This document shows, piece after piece, positions 24,669-33,602 of a DNA stretch of 39,316 nt (the first letter of the stretch is position 1; each line of letters starts with the position of its first letter). The DNA lies in contig CP070689.1 of NCBI GenBank assembly GCA_020353155.1, positions 2,429,279-2,468,594 on the forward strand. Reading direction: 5' to 3'. The translations under genes were made by a program, and so were the position numbers. The notes beneath the pieces were generated by a model. That model worked only from the letters and a program-made list of their open reading frames with translations. It was not told the DNA's origin and did not search any database. This DNA comes from Deltaproteobacteria bacterium. Lineage in GTDB: Bacteria > Desulfobacterota > Syntrophobacteria > BM002.

Positions 24669-24749
24669 TTTTAGATTGTAGACTGCAGATTAACACAGGT
24701 AAAAACTAAAAAATTTCCCACTCTTCAATCCACAATGGACAATCTTAAG
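24669..24749. repeat. Weak inverted repeat between asnS and rodZ-like gene
   Basis: The arm around 24669-24691 (TTTTAGATTGTAGACTGCAG and onward) is complementary to about two thirds of 24727-24749 (AATCCACAATGGACAATC). It uses a GATTGTAGA/AATCCACAAT word family not seen elsewhere here. Confidence 0.45.
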
Positions 24750-24792
24750 TCCCATCTCTTTGATTCAATGGGCCTTGTTTTATGATCTCGGG

Positions 24793-26091
24793 CTAGGGGT
24801 AGATGCGCTGCAAGAGCCTCGGAAAGGGAATAGTCTCCCTTAGATGCTTGATGCCACAGATCCAGCCAATGGTTCGTTCGATTCCAAGCCCAAAGCCTGA
24901 ATGGGGTACCGAGCCGTAGCGCCTCAGATCGAGATACCATTCAAAGGCCTCCCGGGGGAGGTTGTGCTGCTCCAGCCTCTCCACAAGTTTATCATAGTCA
25001 TCCTCCCTCTGAGAGCCGCCAATAATCTCCCCATAACCCTCAGGTGCGAGTACATCAACACAAAGTGCCAGATTAGGTTTAAGGGGATCGCCTTTCATAT
25101 AGAAGGCTTTTGTTTGTACAGGGTAGTGGGTGATCATTACAGGACGATCAAACTGCTCTGAGATAATAGTATCTTCGGTGGCACCAAAATCATCACCCCA
25201 GTGGTGGGAGATGCCTTTCTCCCGTAAAATGTCCAAAGCTTGATCATAGGTTATACGGGGAAATGGTCGTACCACCGACTGCAGTTTAGTAACATCACGG
25301 TCTAAAACTTTGAGTTCCTCGCTTCTGTAGGTCAGGACGGAATTGACCAGATGGCACACCAGTTCTTCTGCTAGCAAGAGGATGTCTTCCAATTCAGCGA
25401 AGGCCACTTCTGGCTCCAACATCCAAAACTCGGTTAAATGTCTACGGGTTTTGGATTTTTCCGCTCTAAATGTGGGGCCCAAAGTGTAAACCTTACCAAA
25501 AGCCATGGCACCGGCCTCGGCATACAGCTGCCCGCTTTGAGAGAGATAGGCCTTTTCACCATAGAAATAATCAGTTTCGAAAAGGGTGCTGGTGCCTTCG
25601 CAGGCGGTGGGTGTTAGGATGGGAGCATCGAAAAGGATGAAACCCTCGCGGTTAAAATAAGCTTGAGCTTCTTGGATAACGTGGCTTCGGATGCGCAAGA
25701 TGGCGTGTTGTTTGGAGGAGCGAAGCCAGAGATGACGATTGTCCAATAGAAATGAAGGTCCGTGCTCCTTGGGACTGATAGGATAGTCTTCAGCCACCTG
25801 AATGACCCGCATATCGCTCACCTGCAACTCATAGCCGCCGGGAGCGCGGGCATCGGCCCGTACCGTAGCGTCTACCTCTAGAGAGGATTCTTGCGTTAGG
25901 ATGTCAGTGGCGGAAAAAACCTCTGGAGCCACCTCATTTTTCACTATCACAGACTGGATGATTCCGGTGCCGTCACGGATTAGAAGAAAACGGATCTTGC
26001 CGCTAGAGCGCTTGTTATAAAGCCAGCCACGTATGGTTACCATCTGGCCGACGAACTGGCCAACTCTGTCAATGGTTGTAATTTGAGACAT
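24793..26091 (-). CDS. asnS: Asparagine--tRNA ligase
   Basis: AsnRS charges tRNA(Asn) directly with asparagine. The 432-residue product has an N-terminal OB-fold anticodon-binding domain ([20 protein letters not shown]) and a class II catalytic core: motif 2 ([27 protein letters not shown]) and motif 3 ([15 protein letters not shown]), ending [14 protein letters not shown]. The EFWMLEPE and ETIPFPR segments fit AsnRS rather than AspRS or LysRS. It is flanked by gaps of about 190 and 214 bp on the minus strand, so it may be a separate unit. Confidence 0.96.
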   Translation of the reverse strand: MSQITTIDRVGQFVGQMVTIRGWLYNKRSSGKIRFLLIRDGTGIIQSVIVKNEVAPEVFSATDILTQESSLEVDATVRADARAPGGYELQVSDMRVIQVAEDYPISPKEHGPSFLLDNRHLWLRSSKQHAILRIRSHVIQEAQAYFNREGFILFDAPILTPTACEGTSTLFETDYFYGEKAYLSQSGQLYAEAGAMAFGKVYTLGPTFRAEKSKTRRHLTEFWMLEPEVAFAELEDILLLAEELVCHLVNSVLTYRSEELKVLDRDVTKLQSVVRPFPRITYDQALDILREKGISHHWGDDFGATEDTIISEQFDRPVMITHYPVQTKAFYMKGDPLKPNLALCVDVLAPEGYGEIIGGSQREDDYDKLVERLEQHNLPREAFEWYLDLRRYGSVPHSGFGLGIERTIGWICGIKHLRETIPFPRLLQRIYP

Positions 26092-26101
26092 TGAAATACT
26101 C

Positions 26102-26272
26102 CGAAAACCATAAGGCGCAGGCTATGGTGCTTCAGTCATAATGCCGATTGCATCAGCGGTCATACTTGCCCTAATGTCCGTAGTAACTGGCCTAGACTCG
26201 CATAGCGCAAAGTGTATTGTTCTCATCTAACCATCCGCTTTCCGCTATGATGCAAGCGCTATAGGTTTTCTG
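26102..26272. repeat. Imperfect inverted repeat between surA-like gene and asnS
   Basis: CGAAAACCATAAGGCGC (26102-26118) is nearly complementary to GCGCTATAGGTTTTCTG (26256-26272). A second pair, TCCGTAGTAACTGG (about 26178) and CCACTAACTACGGA (about 26288), flanks the first, so the arms interleave. No gene is visible in this gap. Confidence 0.55.
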
Positions 26273-26305
26273 GCAACGGACAAAGGACCACTAACTACGG
26301 ACCTA

Positions 26306-27298
26306 CTAATAGACAATCCTCACATAGGAGCGCTCTCGCAGACCACTCAGCCACTCCTTGTACCTAAAGTCAACTTCTCTCTTATAAAGCAAGTCTCTAA
26401 TAGTACCCTCAACTGCATCCAACGACTTAGCGGGGGCTTTGTCTACCTCGGTGAGCTTTATAAGGTGTATACCTCTAGTGGTTTCAATGTCCGGGCTAAC
26501 TTGGCCAGGTTTTAAGGCTTCAACTGCTGCCTCTAGAACGGGCTCGAGTTCGCCTTTGGAAAAAAAACCTAGATCACCACCGGCCTCCGCTCCGGGGCCT
26601 TGGCTGTAACGTTTGGCCAGTGAGCTAAAATCGGCACCCTCCCGCAAGCGTTCTAAAATCTCTTGGGCCACTTTGCGCAAATAAGTCCGCTCCTGCGGGG
26701 TGTCAGTAGGGGTGAAGGGCAGGTAAATGTCCTGGATGCGCCACCTTTCCTTGCCTTCAAATTCCTCTATATGGTCCTGATAGTAAGCCTCAATCATTTC
26801 ATTGGTGATTACGGTCTTACTCCTTACCTCAAGGCTGACTAGCTTTGACTGTTCCAGACTTTTTTTGATTTGCTCGCGAAGATCTTCAAGTGTTCTTCCA
26901 TCTTTGCGAAGCTCGGCTTCCAGAGTCTCCTGCGTGAGCCGATTTTCCTCTATAATCCTGCCGATGGTCTGATCCACGTCCTCTTCGCTTACACTGATCT
27001 TCAAGCGGGTAATCTCTTGGTCAGCCAAGCGTTCGTTAATGAGAAGATTGAGCATGTCGCGACGAATCTTTTCCAAATCCAAAGACTGCTCTTCCTCGCG
27101 GAGAAATGGATTTTGGCGGCGGGCAGCCACAAAGGCATTTGTTCTCTCATTGAGTTCGCTCAAGGTGATGATGTCGTCATTGACGTAAGCGATAATTCTA
27201 TCTACCACCTCTGCCCTGGATGGGGAAAGAGCCAAGAAACCCCCGGCAAGGAGACAAAGCCACACACTGATAAGCCAATTTTTCCAGCCTATTTCCAT
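26306..27298 (-). CDS. SurA-like periplasmic peptidyl-prolyl isomerase
   Basis: The 330-residue protein is probably exported: residues 1-29 form a signal peptide with a hydrophobic core (WLISVWLCLLAGGFLAL) ending near SRA. A SurA-type N-terminal chaperone region follows (VVDRIIAYVNDDIITLSELNER), then one PpiC/parvulin domain (about residues 180-280, with EILERLREGADFSSLAKRYS and GGDLGFFSKGELEP). Enteric SurA has two parvulin domains, so this is a shorter version. It likely helps outer-membrane protein folding. It lies 78 bp after mfd on the same strand, an arrangement I would expect to be cotranscribed. Confidence 0.9.
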   Translation of the reverse strand: MEIGWKNWLISVWLCLLAGGFLALSPSRAEVVDRIIAYVNDDIITLSELNERTNAFVAARRQNPFLREEEQSLDLEKIRRDMLNLLINERLADQEITRLKISVSEEDVDQTIGRIIEENRLTQETLEAELRKDGRTLEDLREQIKKSLEQSKLVSLEVRSKTVITNEMIEAYYQDHIEEFEGKERWRIQDIYLPFTPTDTPQERTYLRKVAQEILERLREGADFSSLAKRYSQGPGAEAGGDLGFFSKGELEPVLEAAVEALKPGQVSPDIETTRGIHLIKLTEVDKAPAKSLDAVEGTIRDLLYKREVDFRYKEWLSGLRERSYVRIVY

Positions 27299-27376
27299 TG
27301 CGAGACAACGTCGGTCAAGTTGAGCTAACTACCCGACCTCAAAACAAAAACCTAGTAAATTTAAACTGATAACACG

Positions 27377-30300
27377 TTAAATCAAGTTGTGCAAGAGCTT
27401 TTTGAGTTCGGTGACGGATTCCACCACATCATGGGAGTGGCTCTTGAAATAGAGACGATATTCGGGAGTAAAGCGCAAACGTTTTGGCTCAGCTGCAATT
27501 AGTTGAGTTAGTCTGTCCAAATCTATTTCTGGGTTTTGGGCAAAGGTGAGCACAAGCTCGCCATTTACACTATCTAGCTGTTTTATCCACAGCCTTCTAA
27601 GAAGCAGTTTCAGTCTAAGGAGGGATAACAAATGAGAGGCCTCCTCTGGCAGGGGACCAAAGCGATCCCGCAATTCCTCTTCCAGGTCAGCGAGGATCCT
27701 TTCATCGCTGGCAGAGGCGAGTCGTTTATAGGTGGTCAACCGCTGGCTGCTACTAGTTATATATGTTTCAGGCAGATGGGCTGCTAGGTTTAGGTGAATT
27801 TCAGGCTCAACCGGGTCTCTGGGGGTTTCCCCCTTGAGTTGGGCAATGGCCTTCTCCATGAGGTGAACGTACATTTCATATCCCACTGCGGCAATGTGTC
27901 CGGATTGGGCGGCACCAAGTATATTACCAGAACCTCGGATCTGAAGATCGTTCATGGCTATTTTGAAACCAGAGCCAAGTTCAGTGAAATCCATAAGGGC
28001 TAGTAGACGGCGCTGTGCTTGGCGGGTTACCAGATGTTCACCCGGGATAAGTAGGTAAGCATAGGCCTGTTCCGAGGATCTTCCCACCCTACCTCGAAGT
28101 TGGTAGATTTGCCCTAAGCCGAACTTGTCGGCACGATTGATAAAGATTGTATTGGCAGCAGGTATGTCTAAGCCTGACTCAATGATAGTGGTGCAGACCA
28201 GCACATCGATACGGTGGTGGATGAAGTCGAGCATGACTTTTTCCAGCTCCTTTTCTCGCAACTGACCATGGGCGACAGAAACAGTGGCAGCAGGAATTAG
28301 CTCTTGGAGGTGATTGGCAATGCGATAAATAGTTCTGATGTTATTATGGACAAAAAATACCTGTCCCCCCCGAGCTTTTTCTTTGAGAACGCCTTCTTTG
28401 ATGATGTGGTCGTCGAAAGAACAGATTCTGGTGGCAATTGCTCTGCGGTCCTGTGGTGGCGTATCAATTATACTTAAGTCCCTAATTCCTATAAGAGACA
28501 TATGCAGGGTGCGAGGAATGGGCGTGGCTGTCAAAGTCAGGACGTCCACTTGGGCGCGGAGCTGTTTTATCCTCTCTTTATGGCGAACGCCAAATCGGTG
28601 CTCTTCATCGACAATTAGCAATCCAAGTTCTTTGAAGTTCACATCTGCTTGAAGCAACCTGTGGGTGCCGATAATGATGTCCACCAAACCGTTCTGAAGA
28701 TCTGCCAGTATCTTTTTCTGTTCTGACCTTACCTTAAAACGGCTTAGCACCTCCAAGAAGACTGGATAGCCATCAAGCCTCTGCTTGAAAGTGAGATAGT
28801 GTTGTTCGGCTAGGACCGTAGTAGGTACAAGTATTGCCACCTGTTTTCCGTCCATTACTGCCTTGAAGGCTGCCCGCAGGGCAACTTCAGTCTTGCCAAA
28901 CCCCACATCGCCGCAAATTAGCCGGTCCATGCACTTTTTTTTCTGCATGTCAGCGAGGACATCCTCTATGGCTGCCTGTTGATCCTGGGTTTCTTCATAA
29001 GGGAAAGTGGCTTCAAATTCCCTAAAACTGCTGTCCGGCGGCGAAAAACTCGTTGCTTCTTTGATTTGACGAAGAGCGTAAATATGTAAGAGCTCCTGGG
29101 CTATCTTTTGGATTGAATCTTGTATTCTTTTCCGGGTCGAAGCCCAACGCTGCCCCCCGAGTTTGTCCACGCGAGGTTGGTAGCCTTCAACGCCAATGTA
29201 TTTCTGCACTCTATCCAAGCGGTCAACTGGAAGATAAAGTAGGTCTCCATCTTGGTATTCGAGGAAGAGAAAGTCATTGGAGTGTTCATTGATTTTAAGG
29301 TGTACCAACCCTTTGTAAATGCCAATTCCGTGGTCTAGGTGAACAACAAAGTCATCAGGCTGAAGGTCGGCAAAGGTGGCCAGAAATGAACCGATCTCAG
29401 GGGGACGAACACGGTGCCGACGCGGCTTTTCACCGTAGAGTTCTGTTTCGGTGACAACGGCCAAGGCCTCGTCGGGCCAGATAAATCCCATGGGGAGGCG
29501 ACCCACCACAATTTTTGTCACCGGAGCTCGAAAGGAAAGCTGCCCAAAAGGTTCCGAGCTGAAGTGGGCGTCTACTCCATAGTCAGTAAGCAATTCTTCC
29601 AAGCGGCGGCCCTGTTCAGCTGTACGGCAAATTAAAAAGGGGCTTATCCCAGACTTTTGCCACTGCTGAAGTCTTTGAGCCAGTGGTTCGAGTAGCCGCT
29701 GGCGCTGTTGATGGTCTTGAATTTCGCGCTGCAGCCCTGTGTGATCCCCTAGGCGGAAGTGTAGTATTTCAGAGCTTTTTTGGTCGTAGCCGTGCTCCAG
29801 CGGAAGACTGGATTGGAGGATTTGGACACAAGGTTCAAGTAATTTATCTATTGCCCTTACATTTAGCAGGTAGGTTTCAGGGGAGGGGGTCCAGCGCGAA
29901 TTCTGACAGGCAAGATCCCGGTCTCGGTCAGCTTGTTCTAATACCTCGGCTACCGCATTTCTGATGGCACCTGAGTTATTCAGCACCACAAGGGTTGATG
30001 ACGGCAGGTAATCAAACAGGGTCTCAAGCTTTTCATAATAGAGAGGCAGCAATTGCTCGATACCGGGGAAATGGCTTGAGTTACCCACCCGTTCGAGCCA
30101 CAGCTCCAGGTCACTCCGATATTGGCCTTCTTTCTCCCAGAACCGTTTCAATGATGAGGTGGCCCTCTCTCTACTGGAATCATTCAGCAGTATTTCGTGG
30201 GCCGGCACTATGACCACATCCTCCAAAGGCTCACTGGAACGTTGGGTGGAAGGATTAAAAAAACGGATTGATTCAATAGTCTCGTCAAAAAACTCCAAAC

Positions 30301-30943
30301 GCAGGGGACGATGGTAGAAGGGAGAAAATAAGTCGACGATATCGCCCCGCACGCTGAAATCACCAATTTCCTCTACCAAGTCAGTTCGGTAGTAGCCCAT
30401 AAAAGTCAGGTGGGCTATAAACTGTTCACGGTGTACTTCCTCTCCTTTGACCAGATAGCGACTGGCATCCATGCACTGTGGTCGAGGCAGAACCTTCTCC
30501 ATTACTGCCTGGGCTGGAGTAACGATTATTTTAGCCTTGTTGCTGGCTGCTGCCGCGTAGAGGACAGCCAAACGCTGGCCTTGTATGTCAGGTGTAACGA
30601 ACGGTTCCGTTACCATGCGGCGATTAGTTGCGGGAAAATGCCAAAGGGGGCATTCCAAAGGGTCGCTGGTCCATAATTCGGGTAGACCGAGAAAGAAGGA
30701 AATGCTTTGGTGTGCTTCCCAGGCCTCTTTTGGCGAGGGGGTGATCAACAGTACCGTCCGTTTAATCTGTGGCAGCAAACGGGTCAGGCCATAGTAGAGA
30801 GCCCAGCGGCTGAGCCCTTGAGCAAAAATCCTCTGTCTGTCGCCAGCTATGGCGGCATGGAGGTCGACAAGACGGGAACCTCCAACCAGTTGTTGCCAGT
30901 TGTCATCTAACGTGATCTTATTTTGCTGCTCACTCTGCTCCAT
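27377..30943 (-). CDS. mfd: Transcription-repair coupling factor Mfd
   Basis: Mfd pushes stalled RNA polymerase off damaged templates and recruits UvrA. The 1188-residue product is full length. The N-terminal UvrB-homology modules (residues 1-350) are followed by the CarD-like RNA-polymerase interaction domain (QPDDFVVHLDHGIGIYKG, about 520-600). Then comes the RecG-like translocase with Walker A CGDVGFGKTEVALRA, DEEH (VDEEHRFGV) and motif VI (QLRGRVGRSSEQAYAYL). The C-terminal TRCF regulatory domain (LAAHLPETYITSSSQRL) ends the protein. It starts an apparent mfd-surA unit. Confidence 0.98.
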   Translation of the reverse strand: MEQSEQQNKITLDDNWQQLVGGSRLVDLHAAIAGDRQRIFAQGLSRWALYYGLTRLLPQIKRTVLLITPSPKEAWEAHQSISFFLGLPELWTSDPLECPLWHFPATNRRMVTEPFVTPDIQGQRLAVLYAAAASNKAKIIVTPAQAVMEKVLPRPQCMDASRYLVKGEEVHREQFIAHLTFMGYYRTDLVEEIGDFSVRGDIVDLFSPFYHRPLRLEFFDETIESIRFFNPSTQRSSEPLEDVVIVPAHEILLNDSSRERATSSLKRFWEKEGQYRSDLELWLERVGNSSHFPGIEQLLPLYYEKLETLFDYLPSSTLVVLNNSGAIRNAVAEVLEQADRDRDLACQNSRWTPSPETYLLNVRAIDKLLEPCVQILQSSLPLEHGYDQKSSEILHFRLGDHTGLQREIQDHQQRQRLLEPLAQRLQQWQKSGISPFLICRTAEQGRRLEELLTDYGVDAHFSSEPFGQLSFRAPVTKIVVGRLPMGFIWPDEALAVVTETELYGEKPRRHRVRPPEIGSFLATFADLQPDDFVVHLDHGIGIYKGLVHLKINEHSNDFLFLEYQDGDLLYLPVDRLDRVQKYIGVEGYQPRVDKLGGQRWASTRKRIQDSIQKIAQELLHIYALRQIKEATSFSPPDSSFREFEATFPYEETQDQQAAIEDVLADMQKKKCMDRLICGDVGFGKTEVALRAAFKAVMDGKQVAILVPTTVLAEQHYLTFKQRLDGYPVFLEVLSRFKVRSEQKKILADLQNGLVDIIIGTHRLLQADVNFKELGLLIVDEEHRFGVRHKERIKQLRAQVDVLTLTATPIPRTLHMSLIGIRDLSIIDTPPQDRRAIATRICSFDDHIIKEGVLKEKARGGQVFFVHNNIRTIYRIANHLQELIPAATVSVAHGQLREKELEKVMLDFIHHRIDVLVCTTIIESGLDIPAANTIFINRADKFGLGQIYQLRGRVGRSSEQAYAYLLIPGEHLVTRQAQRRLLALMDFTELGSGFKIAMNDLQIRGSGNILGAAQSGHIAAVGYEMYVHLMEKAIAQLKGETPRDPVEPEIHLNLAAHLPETYITSSSQRLTTYKRLASASDERILADLEEELRDRFGPLPEEASHLLSLLRLKLLLRRLWIKQLDSVNGELVLTFAQNPEIDLDRLTQLIAAEPKRLRFTPEYRLYFKSHSHDVVESVTELKKLLHNLI

Positions 30944-31245
30944 GACCTGTTTTGTACCTCGAGGGCCAGGAAGGATGAACCTATGAATCGTTTTTTATTC
31001 TGCCAGCTGTCGCTAGCGCTCAGTAAACAGTAGGAAGTGAAACTAACGCATGTACTGGCCAAATGCAAGAGGGGAAAACTATTTATGGGTTATGGGATGG
31101 TTCCTACCTATAATCTATTACCCATGACCTATTACCCTTGGGGAAACTCCTGAAGAAAATGACGATGGGAAATGTTATCATACTGAGCTAATCTGCTATT
31201 TACGAGGTTGAGCTTTTTCTCTAGGGTTGGTTAAGGAGACTGGTT
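30944..31245. other. Divergent mfd-bioY gap with inverted words
   Basis: Both flanking genes read outward, so promoters for mfd and bioY should lie here, but neither is clear. TATGGGTTATGGG (31084-31096) is roughly complementary to the CTATTACCCATGA region (31115-31127), with a further CCTATTACCC beyond. GGGGAAACTCCTG (31139-31151) is an extra copy of the terminal motif of the elements at 2544 and 19021. No gene or recognisable BirA-type operator is visible. Confidence 0.55.
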
Positions 31246-31833
31246 TTGGTTGCAGAGAGAGAAAAAACGAGCTGGCTGAGCGCCCGGGAGCTGAGCCTGG
31301 TGGCTCTTTTTGCTGCTTTAAGCGGAATTGGCGGATTCATTAGAATTCCTATTCCATATGTGCCCTTAACCTTGCAGACGCTGATGGTCATGTTTTCCGG
31401 CTTGATTCTGGGGGGAAGATTAGGTGCACTCAGCCAGTTGGTTTACATCCTTGTTGGCTTAATGGGCGTTCCTATATTTGCTCATGGGGGTGGACCGGGA
31501 TACGTGTTACAGCCAACTTTTGGTTATCTGTTGGGTTTTATCTGTGGGGCTTACCTAATAGGTAATATCACCGAGAGGCATGACCCTTTAAAACGCTCTT
31601 TGCTTTTTGTGGCTCTACTGGCGGGCACTCTGGCTATCTACGTGCCGGGAGTAACAGTACTTTATCTTAATCTGAATTTTATCCAACAAAAAGCTGTGTC
31701 TCTCTCCGCAGCTATAAAGATAGGATGTCTGGTGGTTTTGCCCGGCGATCTTATAAAGATTGGTGTGGTGCTTTACCTGGGTCCACTTTTGCACCAAAGA
31801 CTACAGATCTCCAAAGCTGATAATTCTCATTGA
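31246..31833 (+). CDS. bioY: Biotin transporter BioY (S component)
   Basis: BioY is the membrane-embedded biotin-binding S component of ECF transporters and can act alone or with EcfA/T. The 195-residue product is very hydrophobic with about six transmembrane segments. Family segments are LVALFAALSGIGGFIRIPIP, VPLTLQTLMVMFSGLILG and the GGPGYVLQPTFGYLLGF core. The start is TTG at 31246, with AAGGAG 7 nt upstream. No ecfA/T genes or biotin synthesis genes are nearby. Confidence 0.95.
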   Translation: MVAEREKTSWLSARELSLVALFAALSGIGGFIRIPIPYVPLTLQTLMVMFSGLILGGRLGALSQLVYILVGLMGVPIFAHGGGPGYVLQPTFGYLLGFICGAYLIGNITERHDPLKRSLLFVALLAGTLAIYVPGVTVLYLNLNFIQQKAVSLSAAIKIGCLVVLPGDLIKIGVVLYLGPLLHQRLQISKADNSH

Positions 31834-32088
31834 TTGTTTCCCTTCTGACTAGTGCTCCGAGGAGGCAAAAATCCTTGCTATTTCAGCACTTTTGTAGTAG
31901 TAGAGTGCCACTTGCCGACTTCTAGGCTGGTGATCATACCCTGCCTGGCTTGAATAGGCCACTGGTCTTGGTGGCACAGTTTTAGCAAAGCTAGGCGAAA
32001 AGAGTGGTGCCATTCTGGTTTTTTGTAATTTATTTTTATTATCTTTTACAGGTCATAAGTTAGGCTAATTCTTCGAGGGCGTTCTATT
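31834..32088. other. Gap between bioY and selA
   Basis: No gene is seen and no tRNA(Sec) is present. GTGCCAC (31905-31911) is complementary to GTGGCAC (31971-31977), which could fold a 73-nt hairpin; the second arm is also the -24 box of a candidate sigma54 promoter. Confidence 0.6.
31972..31987 (+). promoter_or_regulatory. Candidate sigma54 (-24/-12) promoter upstream of selA
   Basis: TGGCACAGTTTTAGCA has a perfect -24 box (TGGCAC) and the exact GG-N10-GC spacing; the -12 box is TAGCA rather than TTGCA. The predicted start is near 31998, about 91 nt before the selA ATG. An upstream activator site was not identified. Confidence 0.4.
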
Positions 32089-33501
32089 ATGGTAAGTTCG
32101 GGCAGCAAGGAAATGCTGCGTTCTCTGCCGGCGGTTGATGAAATATTACGCCAAGAGGCCATGCGTGATGCGGTGGAGAACTATCCTCGCACTCTGGTAG
32201 TGCGGGCGATACGGAACGTTTTGGACCGTAACCGGCAAGCCATCATCAAAGGAGAAATCGCCCTTGAGCCGGAAGAATTAGACCAAGCTACCTTGGTGCA
32301 GGAGATTCTCGAAGAGCTTGAGCACCTGGCATCCTTTACCCTCCGTCGAGTTGTTAATGGCACGGGTATAATCGTCCATACCAATTTGGGCCGCTCGCTT
32401 CTTTGTCAGGACGCCCTGGACAGGTTGCAGCTAATCGGCAGTGGCTACTCTAACTTGGAATATGATTTGGCAGCCGGAAAAAGGGGCTCCCGCTATGTCC
32501 ATGCCGAAGCCATATTGTGCGAGATAACCGGCGCAGAGGGGGCTCTGGTAGTCAATAACAATGCGGGCGCGGTGGTGCTTGTCCTCAACACCCTGGCGCA
32601 GGGTAGAGAAGTCGTGGTTTCAAGGGGACAGCTGGTTGAGATCGGTGGCTCATTCCGGATTCCAGACATCATGGCTCGCAGTGGCGCCCGTCTAAGGGAA
32701 GTGGGCTGCACCAATCGAACCCACCCCAATGACTATGAAGCGGCTATTGGTCCCGAAACAGCCCTGCTACTAGACGTGCACGCCAGTAACTACCAAATCA
32801 TCGGATTCACTGCTGAGGTAGGTCTCAGGGAACTGGTAGAACTGGGACGGAGACATAAGGTCCCTGTTATGCAGGACTTGGGTAGCGGCTGCTTTGTAGA
32901 TGTTACTCGCTTTGGGCTCCAGGGAGAGCCGCTTGTCCAAGACAGTGTTCGTTCTGGCGTGGATGTTATTACCTTTAGTGGCGATAAACTATTGGGAGGC
33001 ACGCAGGCGGGTATCATCCTGGCTAGGAAGGAGTTAATTGCAGAGCTGAGACGAAATCCGCTCACACGTGCCCTTCGAGTTGATAAGTTGACTCTGACGG
33101 CGCTGGAGGCCACCCTCAGGCTGTATAGGGACGAAGATGCTGCCATCCAGGCCATTCCCACCCTAAAGATGATTGCCACCGACCTCAAGACTCTGGAAGA
33201 CCGAGCCCAAGGTCTAGTAGAAGCTCTGAAGGTCAACATCCCTGAATCGATCGGGGTGCAAATAATGGATGGTTCCTCCATGGTAGGCGGCGGAGCCCTG
33301 CCCGTGCAAAAACTTCCGACAAAACTGGTAGCCATCAGCTCCAAAGAAATGTCAGCGGCTCGTCTGGAGGTTCGTTTCCGAGGATATCTGACGCCCGTAA
33401 TAGGACGGGTGGAACAGGAACTCTTCTTGCTGGATGTGAGGACTTTGCAGCCAGGAGATGAAGAAATTATTACTGCGGCAGCAATTTCGGTTTCGAGATA
33501 A
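32089..33501 (+). CDS. selA: L-seryl-tRNA(Sec) selenium transferase
   Basis: SelA is the PLP enzyme that turns seryl-tRNA(Sec) into selenocysteyl-tRNA(Sec) using selenophosphate. The 470-residue product has the family N-terminus (MLRSLPAVDEILRQ), the VNGTGIIVHTNLGRSLL segment, NNNAGAVVLVLNTLA and the PLP lysine K300 in FSGDKLLGGTQAG. It shows that the organism makes selenoproteins. selB and tRNA(Sec), often adjacent, are not found in this window; the next gene is an unrelated TPR protein. The start has GAGG about 10 nt upstream. Confidence 0.98.
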   Translation: MVSSGSKEMLRSLPAVDEILRQEAMRDAVENYPRTLVVRAIRNVLDRNRQAIIKGEIALEPEELDQATLVQEILEELEHLASFTLRRVVNGTGIIVHTNLGRSLLCQDALDRLQLIGSGYSNLEYDLAAGKRGSRYVHAEAILCEITGAEGALVVNNNAGAVVLVLNTLAQGREVVVSRGQLVEIGGSFRIPDIMARSGARLREVGCTNRTHPNDYEAAIGPETALLLDVHASNYQIIGFTAEVGLRELVELGRRHKVPVMQDLGSGCFVDVTRFGLQGEPLVQDSVRSGVDVITFSGDKLLGGTQAGIILARKELIAELRRNPLTRALRVDKLTLTALEATLRLYRDEDAAIQAIPTLKMIATDLKTLEDRAQGLVEALKVNIPESIGVQIMDGSSMVGGGALPVQKLPTKLVAISSKEMSAARLEVRFRGYLTPVIGRVEQELFLLDVRTLQPGDEEIITAAAISVSR

Positions 33502-33602
33502 AAATTTGCTTGGCTCCAACCTAATTTAGACTTCCTTGACACATCTTTTCTATGATTTAAGGCTGGATAGAAAATTCTGAAAATTTTACCTTGAGGAGAG
33601 CT

